NCBI GenBank assembly: GCA_947396885.1
Contig: OX377206.1
Location: forward strand, 83,387,960-83,451,959
Length of the DNA: 64,000 nucleotides
From: Heligmosomoides polygyrus polygyrus
Taxonomy: Eukaryota; Nematoda; Chromadorea; Rhabditida; Heligmosomidae
Reading direction: 5' to 3'
Shown here: positions 10,901 to 21,400 of the stretch, one piece after another
Layout of the letters: each line of letters starts with the position of its first letter
Numbering within the stretch: the stretch's first letter is position 1
Position numbers and translations under genes: made by a program
Notes under the pieces: generated by a model
What the model was told of the DNA's origin: nothing
The model's input: the letters and a program-made list of their open reading frames with translations, nothing else
The model's database searches: none

Positions 10901-13900
10901 AGAGGGATGGAATGCCAGCTTGGCCCATTAGGAACCATGAATCGACTTGGGAAAGATGAGAGAGCCGACTCTTACGACTGCGCTACGCGCTTCGGGTAAT
11001 TTATGACCAAGGAAAACGATTGAAAAGAAAAATAGGATAAAGTATTTGTAGTGATTGACTCTATTCTTGTATGAAGCGACATCTCAATGGGGTTCCTGCG
11101 TGCTATACAATGGATCCGATCGAAAATCTTCGAATAACTGGATGATTCGGATAACGCTAATTTCTATAGTTCTGCTTATTCGGCTATTCGAATAATTATT
11201 CGAATGCTTCCTGGTTTTTGAATATTCGAAACGTCCAGATTTTCGATTTCCATTCGAAATTGAATGCGGAAACCAGGAGTTTCAGATTCGAATATTACAA
11301 TATAATGAATTATTAGAATAGTCGAATAAGCACAACTATACAAATTTCGTGGACCCTGGATTTTTAGATGATTCGGCACGGGATACCCGAATCGAATATC
11401 CGAAAATGATTCATTCGAATCCAATGAACACTGCATACTATGATCGCTATCGTTCATTCCCATAACTGTCGAGAACATGATCTCAATCATTGTCTACATA
11501 TATACTTCGCAGCGTTGTTTTATCGGAGTTTATTAAGCGAGTACTGGGATACAGTATAACAGAGGTGGTTGAATGTTCTTGCCTTAATTTGTTGTCCTCT
11601 TTTCGATATGAAAGTTGAACGAATTCACAACGATGCCGGTGGTGCGACTCTGTAGAGACGTTCAGAGACAGAGCACCATTAAGCAATATCTTCAATTCAA
11701 ATTAAGGTCGTTGGATTCCATACGGAGCTGATTTCAAGGATCTTCGAAGGCTGTTAAAAATACTTTGAAATCAGACGTCATCGTGTTTTATTTGCGAACT
11801 GTATCCTGAAAGCGTACATGCTCCTCGTAGATGTAATTGTTTCAACAATGTGCTTTCTTGGCATTCGGTGAAGAAAGGCTACTATTTCTTCATCAATTTT
11901 TTTGTTGGGCAAAACTGTGTAACCTTTTATCTATTCCAGATCTACATCATCGCGGACAACTTTATCTTCGACAGTGTTGACCTAAAGGGTGGATTTGCCA
12001 TCTTAGACAATATCAAGTACACTGCCGAAATATGCACCGACGAGGAACAAGGAAAAGATTCGGTGAGTTAGCAAGTGTAACAGTTTTTCTGACAAAGCGT
12101 TTTTTTTGGTTGGCAATTTAATGTGAGATAAAACTTTGCAAGCTGTTTTTATATCATTCCGTAATTTATAATAATGAAAGTCTTTGGGTGCATGATTGAA
12201 CGGAAAGCACTCATTAGGCACATGCCTTTCGATTCCGATTCAGTTCAGGACTCATGGCAAGCATTCAGCAATCTAGGGCCCCCGAAGTATCATCCAATTT
12301 GTGAATTGATCGTGAATTGAAGGCTGATTCGATTTCTTGTTCTTTTATGCTCTGGATAGTTCTAGACCACTTGCTGAAATTCAAACTGGAAACTCATATG
12401 TCTTGTTGTAGAGTGGCAGAACTCGAGGGTGCATTCTATGCAAGAATATGAGAAACGGAAGCTGAATAGAGATGGACATGTCACCTTCTTGACGTTGGTC
12501 GAAGAATTAGTACAAACGATTTGATTTCAGGTCGAATTATTCTCACCAAAAGCAGCGCATAGCTTACCAGTCGACAACGGTCTAATAGGAATGAAGCTGC
12601 TCCAGACATCTGGCTTCAATTCGATTCCGGCCGAATCCAGTCGCGCTCTATCGCAGCCGACTATTGCTAGGGTAGAAGAGCCGAAAATTCTCTTAGAATT
12701 TTTCTGAGCATCGAGAAAAGTCTGCTGAGAACGTTTTCAGAATACATTCCGCAATACAGTTGTGCATAGGGTCACTAGACCGCCTGTGCTATCTAGCACA
12801 ACGACATCCGATGAGGCGTTCACAACAAAAGAGGAGTCTCACCCTGCATGCCAGATCCTGACTTGCCAGTTTAATGACTTTCATGAGTGCTCCCAGTAAG
12901 TCTTTGTCATATATTCTTCACACTTTCCTTCGGTACCTTTGCACATACCGGGAAAGCTGCTTCGTTGTTTTCTGAGCATTGGTTTTGCGAACCATCCTCA
13001 TTTCAGGTCCCTAACGTCTTCTTCATCGTGGAGATTGTCATCACATGCAATAGGAAATCCTCTCACTGGAATTAGAGGCGACGCTAGCATGCTACCATTT
13101 AACGAAGGTTTCTACTTAAAAGTGATCCAGCTGAAAGTGTCTTCTGTCAGCATCATTGTTCTCCAAATTCGACATTCCTGAAACTTGGGCATTTTCTTGT
13201 CACGTGCTCATTTCTTGGGATCCACCAGATTTATCACAAGAACATGAGGTCAAAGTGTCGATAAAATCGTCTTCTTTAAGGCCCGATAGAAGCTTGAGAT
13301 TTTTCGGATCATAAACAATGCGTCCACCTTAGTTGACAAAGGACTAGTCGAACTGAAGGGACATGTTGTGATTTGTGTTTCCAATCCCTTACTTGAGCTC
13401 CCAAGAGAGCCTCAGATGCTGCCTCACTATATGGAAGCTCTCATTTCAGTTCAGGGGTGTGGTGGTGAAGTGTGGGATAACGAACGCAATTGACACATTA
13501 CCCGATTGCCCCTCCCGACTGGGAGAGATCCGAATAGTCGACTCGATAGCGAAGTTAAGGTGAAAGCCGCATGACTGGCATCGATGTAGTTTTATCTGAA
13601 TGAAACAAAAGTCATTATATAGACGAACTGGGTCTCTTTGTCAGTGCAAAAATGCGGCATGAAGCCGAGATTGGACAGAGCATGTAAACTGTTTAGGAGC
13701 TAATACAGCACCGACTTTTACGTATTTACGTATCGAAGGTGATACTGGGTCGCTGAGTGACTTTTCAGGGCTTCAGTTAAACTGATGGAGATCATTACTT
13801 TCGAAGCAACGTTTGCTCTTATTAAAGCTGCGTGGACGATCTACTAAAATTGCTAGTTACAGCTTGTATTAAATCAAAGCTTCTCCCTCCGTGAAACCTT

Positions 13901-15162
13901 GGCATGATAAGTCCTTTAAGTTCTTTATTAGCACTTGAAATTGCTAATTACGATATTTTACAACGGAGGCGACGACGCCCTTCTGGAGAACAATCGCGGT
14001 GCAAATGATGACTAAAGTAGGCTGAAATGTGGATGAAGTATTCAGAGTGGACCTGCTTGGACCTACATACATATGTGGATATATAACGTTTATTTTGACT
14101 CTTTGAAGGGTGCGTGTAGCGCAGTCGGAGGAGGCGCTGACTGTCGCCTGCACCCGATACCAGGTTTCTGGTTCGGATTTCCCGTCCGGGCCAACCAAGC
14201 CTTCCATCCCTTCCGGGTCGATAAATTGGTACCAGACGTGTCTGGGAAGAATGAAACGCTGACTTGTTCATCGACTGGCCACCGCAAGTCATTGTATGGC
14301 CAAATACGCATTCACATCGCCTCCACGATATCCCGTAGAAGTAGAATGCGCTGGCGCATCCCAAAAGGGATTGAGTAACGCCGTCCTTTATCCTTTATCC
14401 TTGTTTTGACTCTTTGCCAGCAAATAAGGTGTCTGCAATACCGACCCTCCTGATTAAGACTCTAGAATTCCGTCTAACTAATAATGTGTAGATAATTCGA
14501 CTGAACACATTCAGGTGGATCATTTGCATTTCTGTCTGGTCCAGTTGATTTTTCCCGCATGTTGACGAGGCCCTTCTATCTGGATCGTCACGCATACTTT
14601 GTATTTTCCTATCACAAGGTAAGCAAACATGGAAGAGAAAGCGGCGAAGGTGATTTTAAGAAGCCTTCTTTCAGGTTGACAGGAGTTCGCTACTACGCCT
14701 ATACAAGAAGCGCAGCAGTTCCAGAGAAGAACATTTAGTATTTGAGGTAATTCGTTGTAGCTGCTATTCGTGTGAAGCTTGCAGTGATTTCATGAATTTT
14801 CAAAAATTCCGAGACCTCCATGCCAGCGGTACTGTCTTGGTTGAGGAGGGCAAGATATTACAGTAACCATTCTAGTATGTTCAGGCGCCACGTGTCAACA
14901 AAGACTCACGAAGATGGTTCAGAGAAGGTGTTAGGCTCGAAAAAGGAGACTACGAATACGTAAGATGTTTTAATTACTGTGAGGAAGATGCTAATGAATT
15001 TGTAGGGAATGATTCTCACTTGAAAACAACTTCTTTCATAGCTAATGCCACAATGTTCAGATAGCATTTGAAGTTCGAAATCTAACAGCCAACGACTACA
15101 TTGGAATAGATGAACTGCTACTGGTAGACACCATGCGACAGAACTTCTGCCCTCCTGACTAA
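7936..15162 (+). CDS. MAM-domain protein (multi-exon, partly resolved)
   Basis: Exons with consistent phase are 7936-8047, 8126-8279, 11940-12062, 12531-12671, 12741-12895 and 13007-13107. The last two are 14675-14746 and 15061-15162 (stop TAA 15160-15162). The translation holds two MAM domains, an extracellular adhesion/protein-interaction module. The first includes DGSYAIVATDAVQAK, YWTSPDVRVRVCMKK and ADNFIFDS...GGFAILDNIKY. The second starts at LTCQFNDFHECSQ, continues GNPLTGIRGDASMLPF and ends IAFEVRNLTANDYIGIDELL. A 47-codon linker exon separates them. Exons between 13107 and 14675 are unresolved; candidates at about 13331-13364 and 13437-13558 (reading FRGVVVKCGITNAIDTLPDC) do not join in phase to 14675. 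The 5' start was not found. The 3.66-kb intron 8280-11939 carries a Penelope-like element. Role unknown; cell-surface or secreted is inferred from the domain. Confidence 0.75.
8350..8606 (+). mobile_element. tRNA-like SINE (family A), diverged
   Basis: GGTAGCGCAATCGG and TTTCTGGTTCGGATTGCCC match the family A head. Fragments of the body (AAATCCGCTTTCAAATTGC, GAAGTAGAACGCGTGGCGCC) follow. It sits in the large intron of the MAM gene. Confidence 0.65.
9373..10161 (+). pseudogene. Penelope-like GIY-YIG endonuclease, one in-frame stop
   Basis: A single frame runs from KPASKNIIVNCASAHPF through SMKRAVVQNMFRTAR and PPNNLKKQLVRNRL. It meets one TAA at 9760-9762, then continues in frame through a CxxC-containing linker into VVYLIRCTECGEEYVGETGR and RIKEHL. 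The VYL...YVG pair with downstream R and E matches the GIY-YIG endonuclease fold of Penelope-like elements, which nicks target DNA. The TAA replaces what is usually a tyrosine codon (family knowledge). Apart from it the frame is open, so decay is slight. Confidence 0.8.
10400..10435 (+). ncRNA. Hammerhead-ribozyme-like motif in Penelope end
   Basis: GGCT (10400-10403), CTGAAGA (10404-10410), a GGCG/CGCC hairpin, GAA, ACGTA (10427-10431) and AGCC (10432-10435) can form a type I hammerhead. Stem I is GGCT/AGCC and stem III is a self-complementary ACGT. One extra A precedes stem II and departs from the strict core, so activity is doubtful. The inverted left copy (about 9308-9342, minus) has lost the CTGA. 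Hammerheads with tiny stem III are established in Penelope-like elements. Confidence 0.45.
10896..10996 (-). mobile_element. SINE family A fragment, diverged
   Basis: CCAGAGGGATGGAATGCCAG, CTTGGCCCATTAGGAACCATGAA and GACTGCGCTACGCGC match the head region of family A on the minus strand. The body and tail are absent. Confidence 0.5.
11118..11425. repeat. TTCGAA-rich low-complexity patch
   Basis: Repeated CTTCGAATAA/ATTCGAATAT words lie in the large MAM-gene intron. It is the third patch of this kind in the first 12 kb. Confidence 0.5.
14108..14402 (+). mobile_element. tRNA-like SINE (family A), full length
   Basis: GTGTAGCGCAGTCGGAGG opens the head and GGTTCGGATTTCCCG gives the B box. The body ends in GCCGTCCTTTATCCTTTATC. 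It sits in the MAM-gene interval before the exon at 14675. Confidence 0.85.
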
Positions 15163-16442
15163 TAGGGAACATCGAACGATTCGTTTTCATGTCATCATCC
15201 ACTTAGTCTGGATGGCCTATTTATTTGTTCCAGTACCGTTTAATATAAAAGTGTTCACCTTGGTTTATGCTTATGTAGCAATCCTGTCGCATTTCCTTGA
15301 GGTCGTTGAGGGTTTCTGAGTTTGTGAACTGTTTGTTCAAGTATGTTTTTATGGAAGCAGTGAGTCATACAACAGAACTGCGAATCAGCAAAATAAAAAA
15401 CACTGAATATAAGCAGATGACGGAGAAGATCATTGAGATCGGAAAGATTTCGACATTATTCAAGGCTTCATGAGAAGCGCCATGCAGTCCACTTTTAGCT
15501 GATATCGGAGAAAGTTCAATGTGTGCTTGGCTTACATACTTGAGTTCACATTAGTCAGCAAAAGAAAAGACGTCGGTGGGAGCCGTACATGTTTGAAACT
15601 GTTTTCTTGCTCCGAAGGAAAATGCGCAAAACGTCACAATGAATCGATTCCCGGTGCTCGTTGGAGGTCACTTCACGTCGCACTGCGCTTCACACGTCGT
15701 CTTACAATAATGATTTCGTTAACGTCCACAACAAGGATAGTTACGTTACGGTTATACACCTTGAATTTCAGCGTTTTTCTACTTTCTACAAGACACTAAA
15801 ACTCGGCCGTTACCAGCGACTATTCTCCATTCTGTGTACAGCCATCAGTGCAGGGGAATATCATTTATTGTATGTCTCAATCTATGCAAAGAAATACAAC
15901 GCCTGAATTCAACTCAGGACACGGTGAACATAATTAGCAGAAAAATGAGGATATACAGGGTTAGTACAACAAAGTTTCTGATTAATACAAAGCACTGGAG
16001 AGCCTCCTGTAGAAGTCTGTCCATTAGGATTCTGTGTTGCCTTACAGGCTTTGGAGACACATTCTCCTTGGAAAATTTCAGGGTTTTCTCTTCAGCTTCT
16101 GATGAAAAAGGCTTCAAAGTGTGGGCTAGATGCAGTGGATCAGGTATACTCCTCTACACCTTGTAGCGTAGGTGCGTACCCGATGATGAGTACTTCTAAG
16201 TGAGCCACTTCGCGACGAAAAAGGTGTAGATCACAATCGATGTACAGGGACATATTGAACGTGTAACAAAGCGAAAAAATTGGCAGAGAAAAGTTTAAGT
16301 TTTTTTTTAGAACAATTTGGAAAAATAATTTGCAAAAAACGCGCTCTTCTAATGGAAGAAAAACTGTAAACATGGGTGTCAGGATTAAAATAATGGTAAA
16401 AAGCGAAAATGGCAAAGCTAATGAGACTGAACATAGAAATGG
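15163..16442. other. Intergenic, no gene seen
   Basis: This stretch follows the MAM stop codon. Frames present are short and show no recognisable domain. No repeat family could be assigned. Confidence 0.4.
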
Positions 16443-16716
16443 GTACTAAGCGGGCTGGTGCTCGACCTGTCGCGCCATCCGCCGCATCGCGGCGGGGCGG
16501 TTAGGTGGCCACGCCCTTCCACCAATAGCGGGCACCCCCCGTTCAAATGGATCAATCGCGTGGGTGCGCGCCATACTTTGAATTCGAACATAAGGACCAG
16601 TGGGGTCATAGCGCCGGTGGCGGTCTGCTGCTATTGGTGGAGGGGCGTGTCCGCCTGACCGCCCCGTCGCGATGCGGCGGATGGCGCGACAGGTCGGGCA
16701 CCAGCCCGCTTAGTAC
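16443..16716. mobile_element. GC-rich palindromic MITE
   Basis: The ends GTACTAAGCGGGCTGGTGC and its reverse complement frame arms of about 87 bp (16443-16529 and 16630-16716). The arms are rich in CGCGCCATCCGCCGCATCGC and stand out from AT-rich surroundings. No coding capacity. Confidence 0.75.
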
Positions 16717-17155
16717 CTAGAAATGTTTCAAGCTTAATATTAATGAAATTTTCTCCGAATTACGGCTAAAGTGCATCTAAATGTCTTGGTCACAACCTAG
16801 AAGCTACTCAACATTTAGCAGCGATCGTATATGGAGTACACTAGTGAGATTCCATTAAGTGCAGTTGACGAAGCCAAAACAAACAACTCGGACATTTACT
16901 TTCGACAGGCCGCACAACCACTTGCTATTGCAGTGAGAACCCGTTGCAGTGGGTGTGGCGGCCTGCGCCGATTGGCTAGGTGAGGGACCCCGGTACGATT
17001 AGCTTCACCCCGTTGACGCTCCAGTGGACGTATACCATTAGACTTAAGGGTCGGCTCCTGTTGCTAGTGTTGCAGGATGCTTGCGCAGGCATATATCTAC
17101 ATATATCCAGCTCGTACCTACATATATGTGCATACGCATAAAAATAGGTATATAC

Positions 17156-17157
<2 letters not shown>

Positions 17158-17200
<43 letters not shown>
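17158..17200. repeat. (TA)n microsatellite
   Basis: Around 20 consecutive TA units lie in intergenic DNA. Confidence 0.95.
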
Positions 17201-17204
<4 letters not shown>

Positions 17205-17511
17205 ATAAATAAAAGCTGGTTTTCGCCACAATAGCTAGGGTTTGTGCGGCCCCTCGAGAGCGAATGTCCGATAATGTGCAGTGAGGTGTAAGCGAGATGT
17301 GACTTATAGAACAAGATTAATATGAACATTGCCAAAATGCTGAAGTGCAAGTCCTCCAGCATGGAGCGTTAGAAACGTGGAAGCGACAGGTATTCCCTAC
17401 AATTCAGAATCATGAAAATGCTAATAAATTTAAAAAGTAAAGATCAGCGTTAGCTAATCGTTTAGCAGAATTCACCATACACTCTACATCGTGGAAGCAA
17501 CCTCCGGCGTC

Positions 17512-17675
17512 AGCCGACAGACAAGTCAGCGTAAAAGTCTGTTGCCAGTTCTCCTACCTTGAAGGAGTGGAGGGCTTGGTTGACCTAGGCGGGAAATCTG
17601 AAACAAGTACTTCAAACCAGAGTACGTACGACAGCCAGCACTTCCTCTCAACGTGCTAAGGTGCGCGAAAACGCA
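17512..17675 (-). mobile_element. SINE family A, degraded
   Basis: GAGTGGAGGGCTTGGTTGAC, CTAGGCGGGAAATCTGAAAC and CAGCCAGCACTTCCTCTCAA match the minus-strand head of family A with many changes. Confidence 0.55.
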
Positions 17676-18329
17676 AATGCGTTGAATAGGGATGGTTTCC
17701 ACTTAAAATTGTTGAAGCCTTTGCAACTCTATGTCGAAAGGATGCTGTTTCGGCATGAGGGTTATTCTGACAAGCCGGTGAATGTAACTGACGCAGTTTC
17801 GCCTGCATGTGACATTGCTGGACCAATTTGCTAGGGTGAGCGTGTTAGCCAGAAGCAGCGGGTAGAAGTTGATTGTGCGCTCAACTCTGTTTTGCCTTCC
17901 TCGTAACATTTTCACATCCTACCCCTCTTTTATTTCCCTTATCCTGCGTTATTTGTTCTGATTAAAATGGCTCCTTGTTTACAGCGCTGCTCATTATTAG
18001 CAAGTCTTAGGATGAATAAATCAGAGCCTCTCAAACGGTCGGCTCTCTTTTCCCTTTTTCCGTTCAGTAACCGTCTCTGGACTTTGTGAAAGATATCGCA
18101 ACTCAATCCGTGTCAAAGACGCACTTTTTGTCGACCACGCAACAGGGGTGGGCGGAATTTTCATTTTCTGATTTTCCAGCTATTTTACGCAAAATTTTGT
18201 CCCCTTCCTGTTTCCTGAGAAAATAGTCGAAATTAGTCAGAAATCAGAAAACAGCATGAATTATGTTACATGAATTAGAATATTTGCTATCGGCATTTGA
18301 CCGTCAGGATTTTATTAGTTTGACGACAT

Positions 18330-18365
18330 CATCGAGTTTTGATCGCAACAAAACATCATTGTACT
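18330..18365 (+). mobile_element. SINE family B tail fragment
   Basis: GAGTTTTGATCGCAACAAAA followed by CATCATTGTA matches the tail of the family B SINEs at 35.7-36.2 kb. Confidence 0.5.
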
Positions 18366-18478
18366 AGCTCAGAACATCATGCTTGATTTCAGAGTGTTGT
18401 TAATCATTCTTCCCCTCCGATTCGTTTGATTCGATTTCTTTGCGAATCTACCTACAAGCTACTATTCCTTCATGTAGA

Positions 18479-21400
18479 ATGGATTACCATACCATCTTGT
18501 TGTTGGGTGCAACCACTTTGATGGCATTAGCTGATGACGAGGTGAGAAACGGCATTGCAGAGAGTTCTTACTCAAAATAATCAATGAGCAAAATTGGATT
18601 GGCTTCCTAGAGGACAATCTGGACTGGGTGGCAGTGAGTCGCCTTCATTTTAAATGAACCTTATACCATAAAGGGGAAAGGTTATCAAGAGCTGAGAAAA
18701 CTGATGGCCAGACCGGAACCCATACCCGTAAAGCAATTTACGTTTCAAAAAAGTAGACGTCCTTTTTCCATCAGTACGCAGTCTTTGAAATGCACTTTCA
18801 TCTATTTATTTTTCGTTGTGCTGTATGAGACAAGAAACACAGCGTCTATGCTATAGAAAATATTGCCATGAAATTACAAAAGACACAAAGTATACTCATA
18901 CGATACTACTGTCTGTTACTCTTACCTTTCTTCTCTTGACAGTTATTTTTAGTATCCTATCTAGCATTACAACCTTTGATTCCTTCCCGCTCGTACAACA
19001 GACGCTGCGGGTGTTGATGGAGTGATGGAGTTGACGAACCTACTAAGCTGGTATCCGGAGTCGTTTTTGATAGACACTTGCAGTGCTTGGCGGGCCACTG
19101 CTCTTCTCCATCCATAGCTCCACTAATCGCCGCCGTCCCACAGTATTTTAGCCCTTGTTTTTTTTAATCAAATTTTCCCTTTCTTGCAGATATCCCACCA
19201 TATATTATAACCAGATGTTCAACGGCCTCTCGGCCGCCAAACGTCTGATTGGAGCTTCGCCCCAAACCCGAGAATAGAACACCCCGAATGTCGTCTTCTT
19301 CTCCTCTTCAGGCCTTTTCTCATTCATTAAAAAAAACTGGTTTTGCTATATAGAATGGTACCAGACGTTCAACGGCCTACCGGCCGCGAAATGTCTGGTT
19401 GGAGCTTCGCCCCAAACCCGAGAATAGAACACCCCGAACGTCTTCTTCTCCTCTTTAGCCCTTCTCTCATTCATTAAAAAACTGGTTTTGCTATACAGAA
19501 TGGTATAGCGGAATAGGGCAAAACAGGTCCATCACCTTCACTGGACCACCCTTAACTGGTTCCTTATCACTGGTTCCCCTTTATTGTCAGCCCCTCTCCG
19601 GTTCACTCTTCACTGGCCCCCCTCCCCCTTCGTCGGTCCCTATACTGCTTCCACCTTCACTTGACCTCCCTTTACTGGTCCCCTCTTCGCTGGTCATCCT
19701 ATCCTTCACCGATCCCCATTACTGGTCCCACCCTCATTGGTCCCCCTTTTATTCATCAACCCTTTTCCGGTCCCCCTTCACTGAACCCCTCCTCCTCCTT
19801 CACCGGTCCACCCTTCACTGGACCACTCCCCCCCCCCCCCCCCCTTCACCGGTCCACCCTTCACTGGTCCCTTCTTCACTGGTCCCCTATCCTTTACCGA
19901 TCCCCATTGCTGGTCCCCCTTTTATTCATCAACCCTTTTCGGTCCCTCTTCACTGGACCCTTCCCCCCCCCCCCCATTCACCGGTCCCCATTACTGATAC
20001 CTTCCTCAACGGTCCCCCTTCACTTGGTTCCCTTTTTCACTGGTTAACCTTCCATCGGTCTCCCTTCACTGGACCACTCCTCCCCCCCCCCCTTCACCGG
20101 TCTCCATTACTGGTCCCTTCCTCGCCGGTTCCATCTTCACTGGACCCCTCTCCTCTCCTTCACCGGTTCCCCCTTCACTGGATATCCCCCTCACCGGTCC
20201 CCATTGCTGGTCCCACCTTCACTGGTAACACGTCGTCTAAATCCGGAACCCTCGCGCGACATCGGTGACACCTCTTCTGAACCCGGACGCCTGTTGAACA
20301 ACGTCGGTGACATGTGTTTTCAACCTGAACGTGCTTTGCGTGACATCGTTGACACGTTGTGAGAATCCGGAACCCTGGCGCGACATCAGTGACACGTCGT
20401 CTGAATCCGAGCACCCCTTGCGCGACATCAGTGACATCTCTTCTCAACCTGAACGTCCTTTGCGCGACATTGGTGACATGTCGTCTGAACATGGACGCCT
20501 GTCGACAACTACAACAGTTGACAACTGGTGACAACTACAGGGTGCGTAAAAAGTATTGACGCACCTACTTTTTGATTCAGCTCCAGCTTCTCTTTGTACC
20601 CCTCTAGGTTTTTGTGTGTTATTTTTGTTTCCTGTATTGTGCTAAAAAAACACTCAGAAAAAAAACTGAAGAAACATGATTGTCATCGTTACGGTGGCCC
20701 TTTTTTGTCTGTTTCCCAAAGAGCTTAGTAGTTCCTTAACAAGAGAATTATGCGCTGTTCGAAACGGTTGGTGAGGAAAGAGGTCAGCAACCCAAACGTC
20801 AGCCACGGCTCTGTCATAACAGATGATGATTACAAGAGGTTCACGCACGTTAACGTTCGAATCCAAAATTATCAACCTCTGTCCGATAATGGCAAACAGA
20901 TAACGCGCGCAGGTGTGGACAGCTTCTCAGACGAGCACAGCTTGAACATGAATTCGCTGGATTACTCTTTTTAGGCGATTTTAGAGAATGAGGTCTGGGC
21001 TACTTTCAACAGAAGTGACCACTTGCAGAAGGCTGCCCTGTTCAAAGCACGGAACGAAATGCAAGCAAGTGCTGCTCGCGGCGCGTGCTCATGAATTTTT
21101 CCGTCGCTTTCGTTCCTGTATTCACAGTAAAGGAGCCAATGTCAATTACGAGTTATTCTATCGTGTTTGCAAGATTATTTTCCGTATTTCTCAAGTGAAT
21201 ATCTTAAAACTTACTGCGCAATACTATTTCCACAACCGTCATTTACTGCCTCAATACTTTTTACGCACCCTGTACAACCCCTCCCCCCCCCCCCCCTTCC
21301 CCATACTTCCTCCCAACACACTCCTTCAGCACTTCTGTGCAAACAATCACACCCACAAACACACGCACTCACCCACAGACAAACGACCGTTCTCGCTTAT

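Noticed and set aside
19661..20047. Proline/serine-rich protein on the plus strand
   Set aside because: Same minisatellite family as above, broken by poly-C runs.
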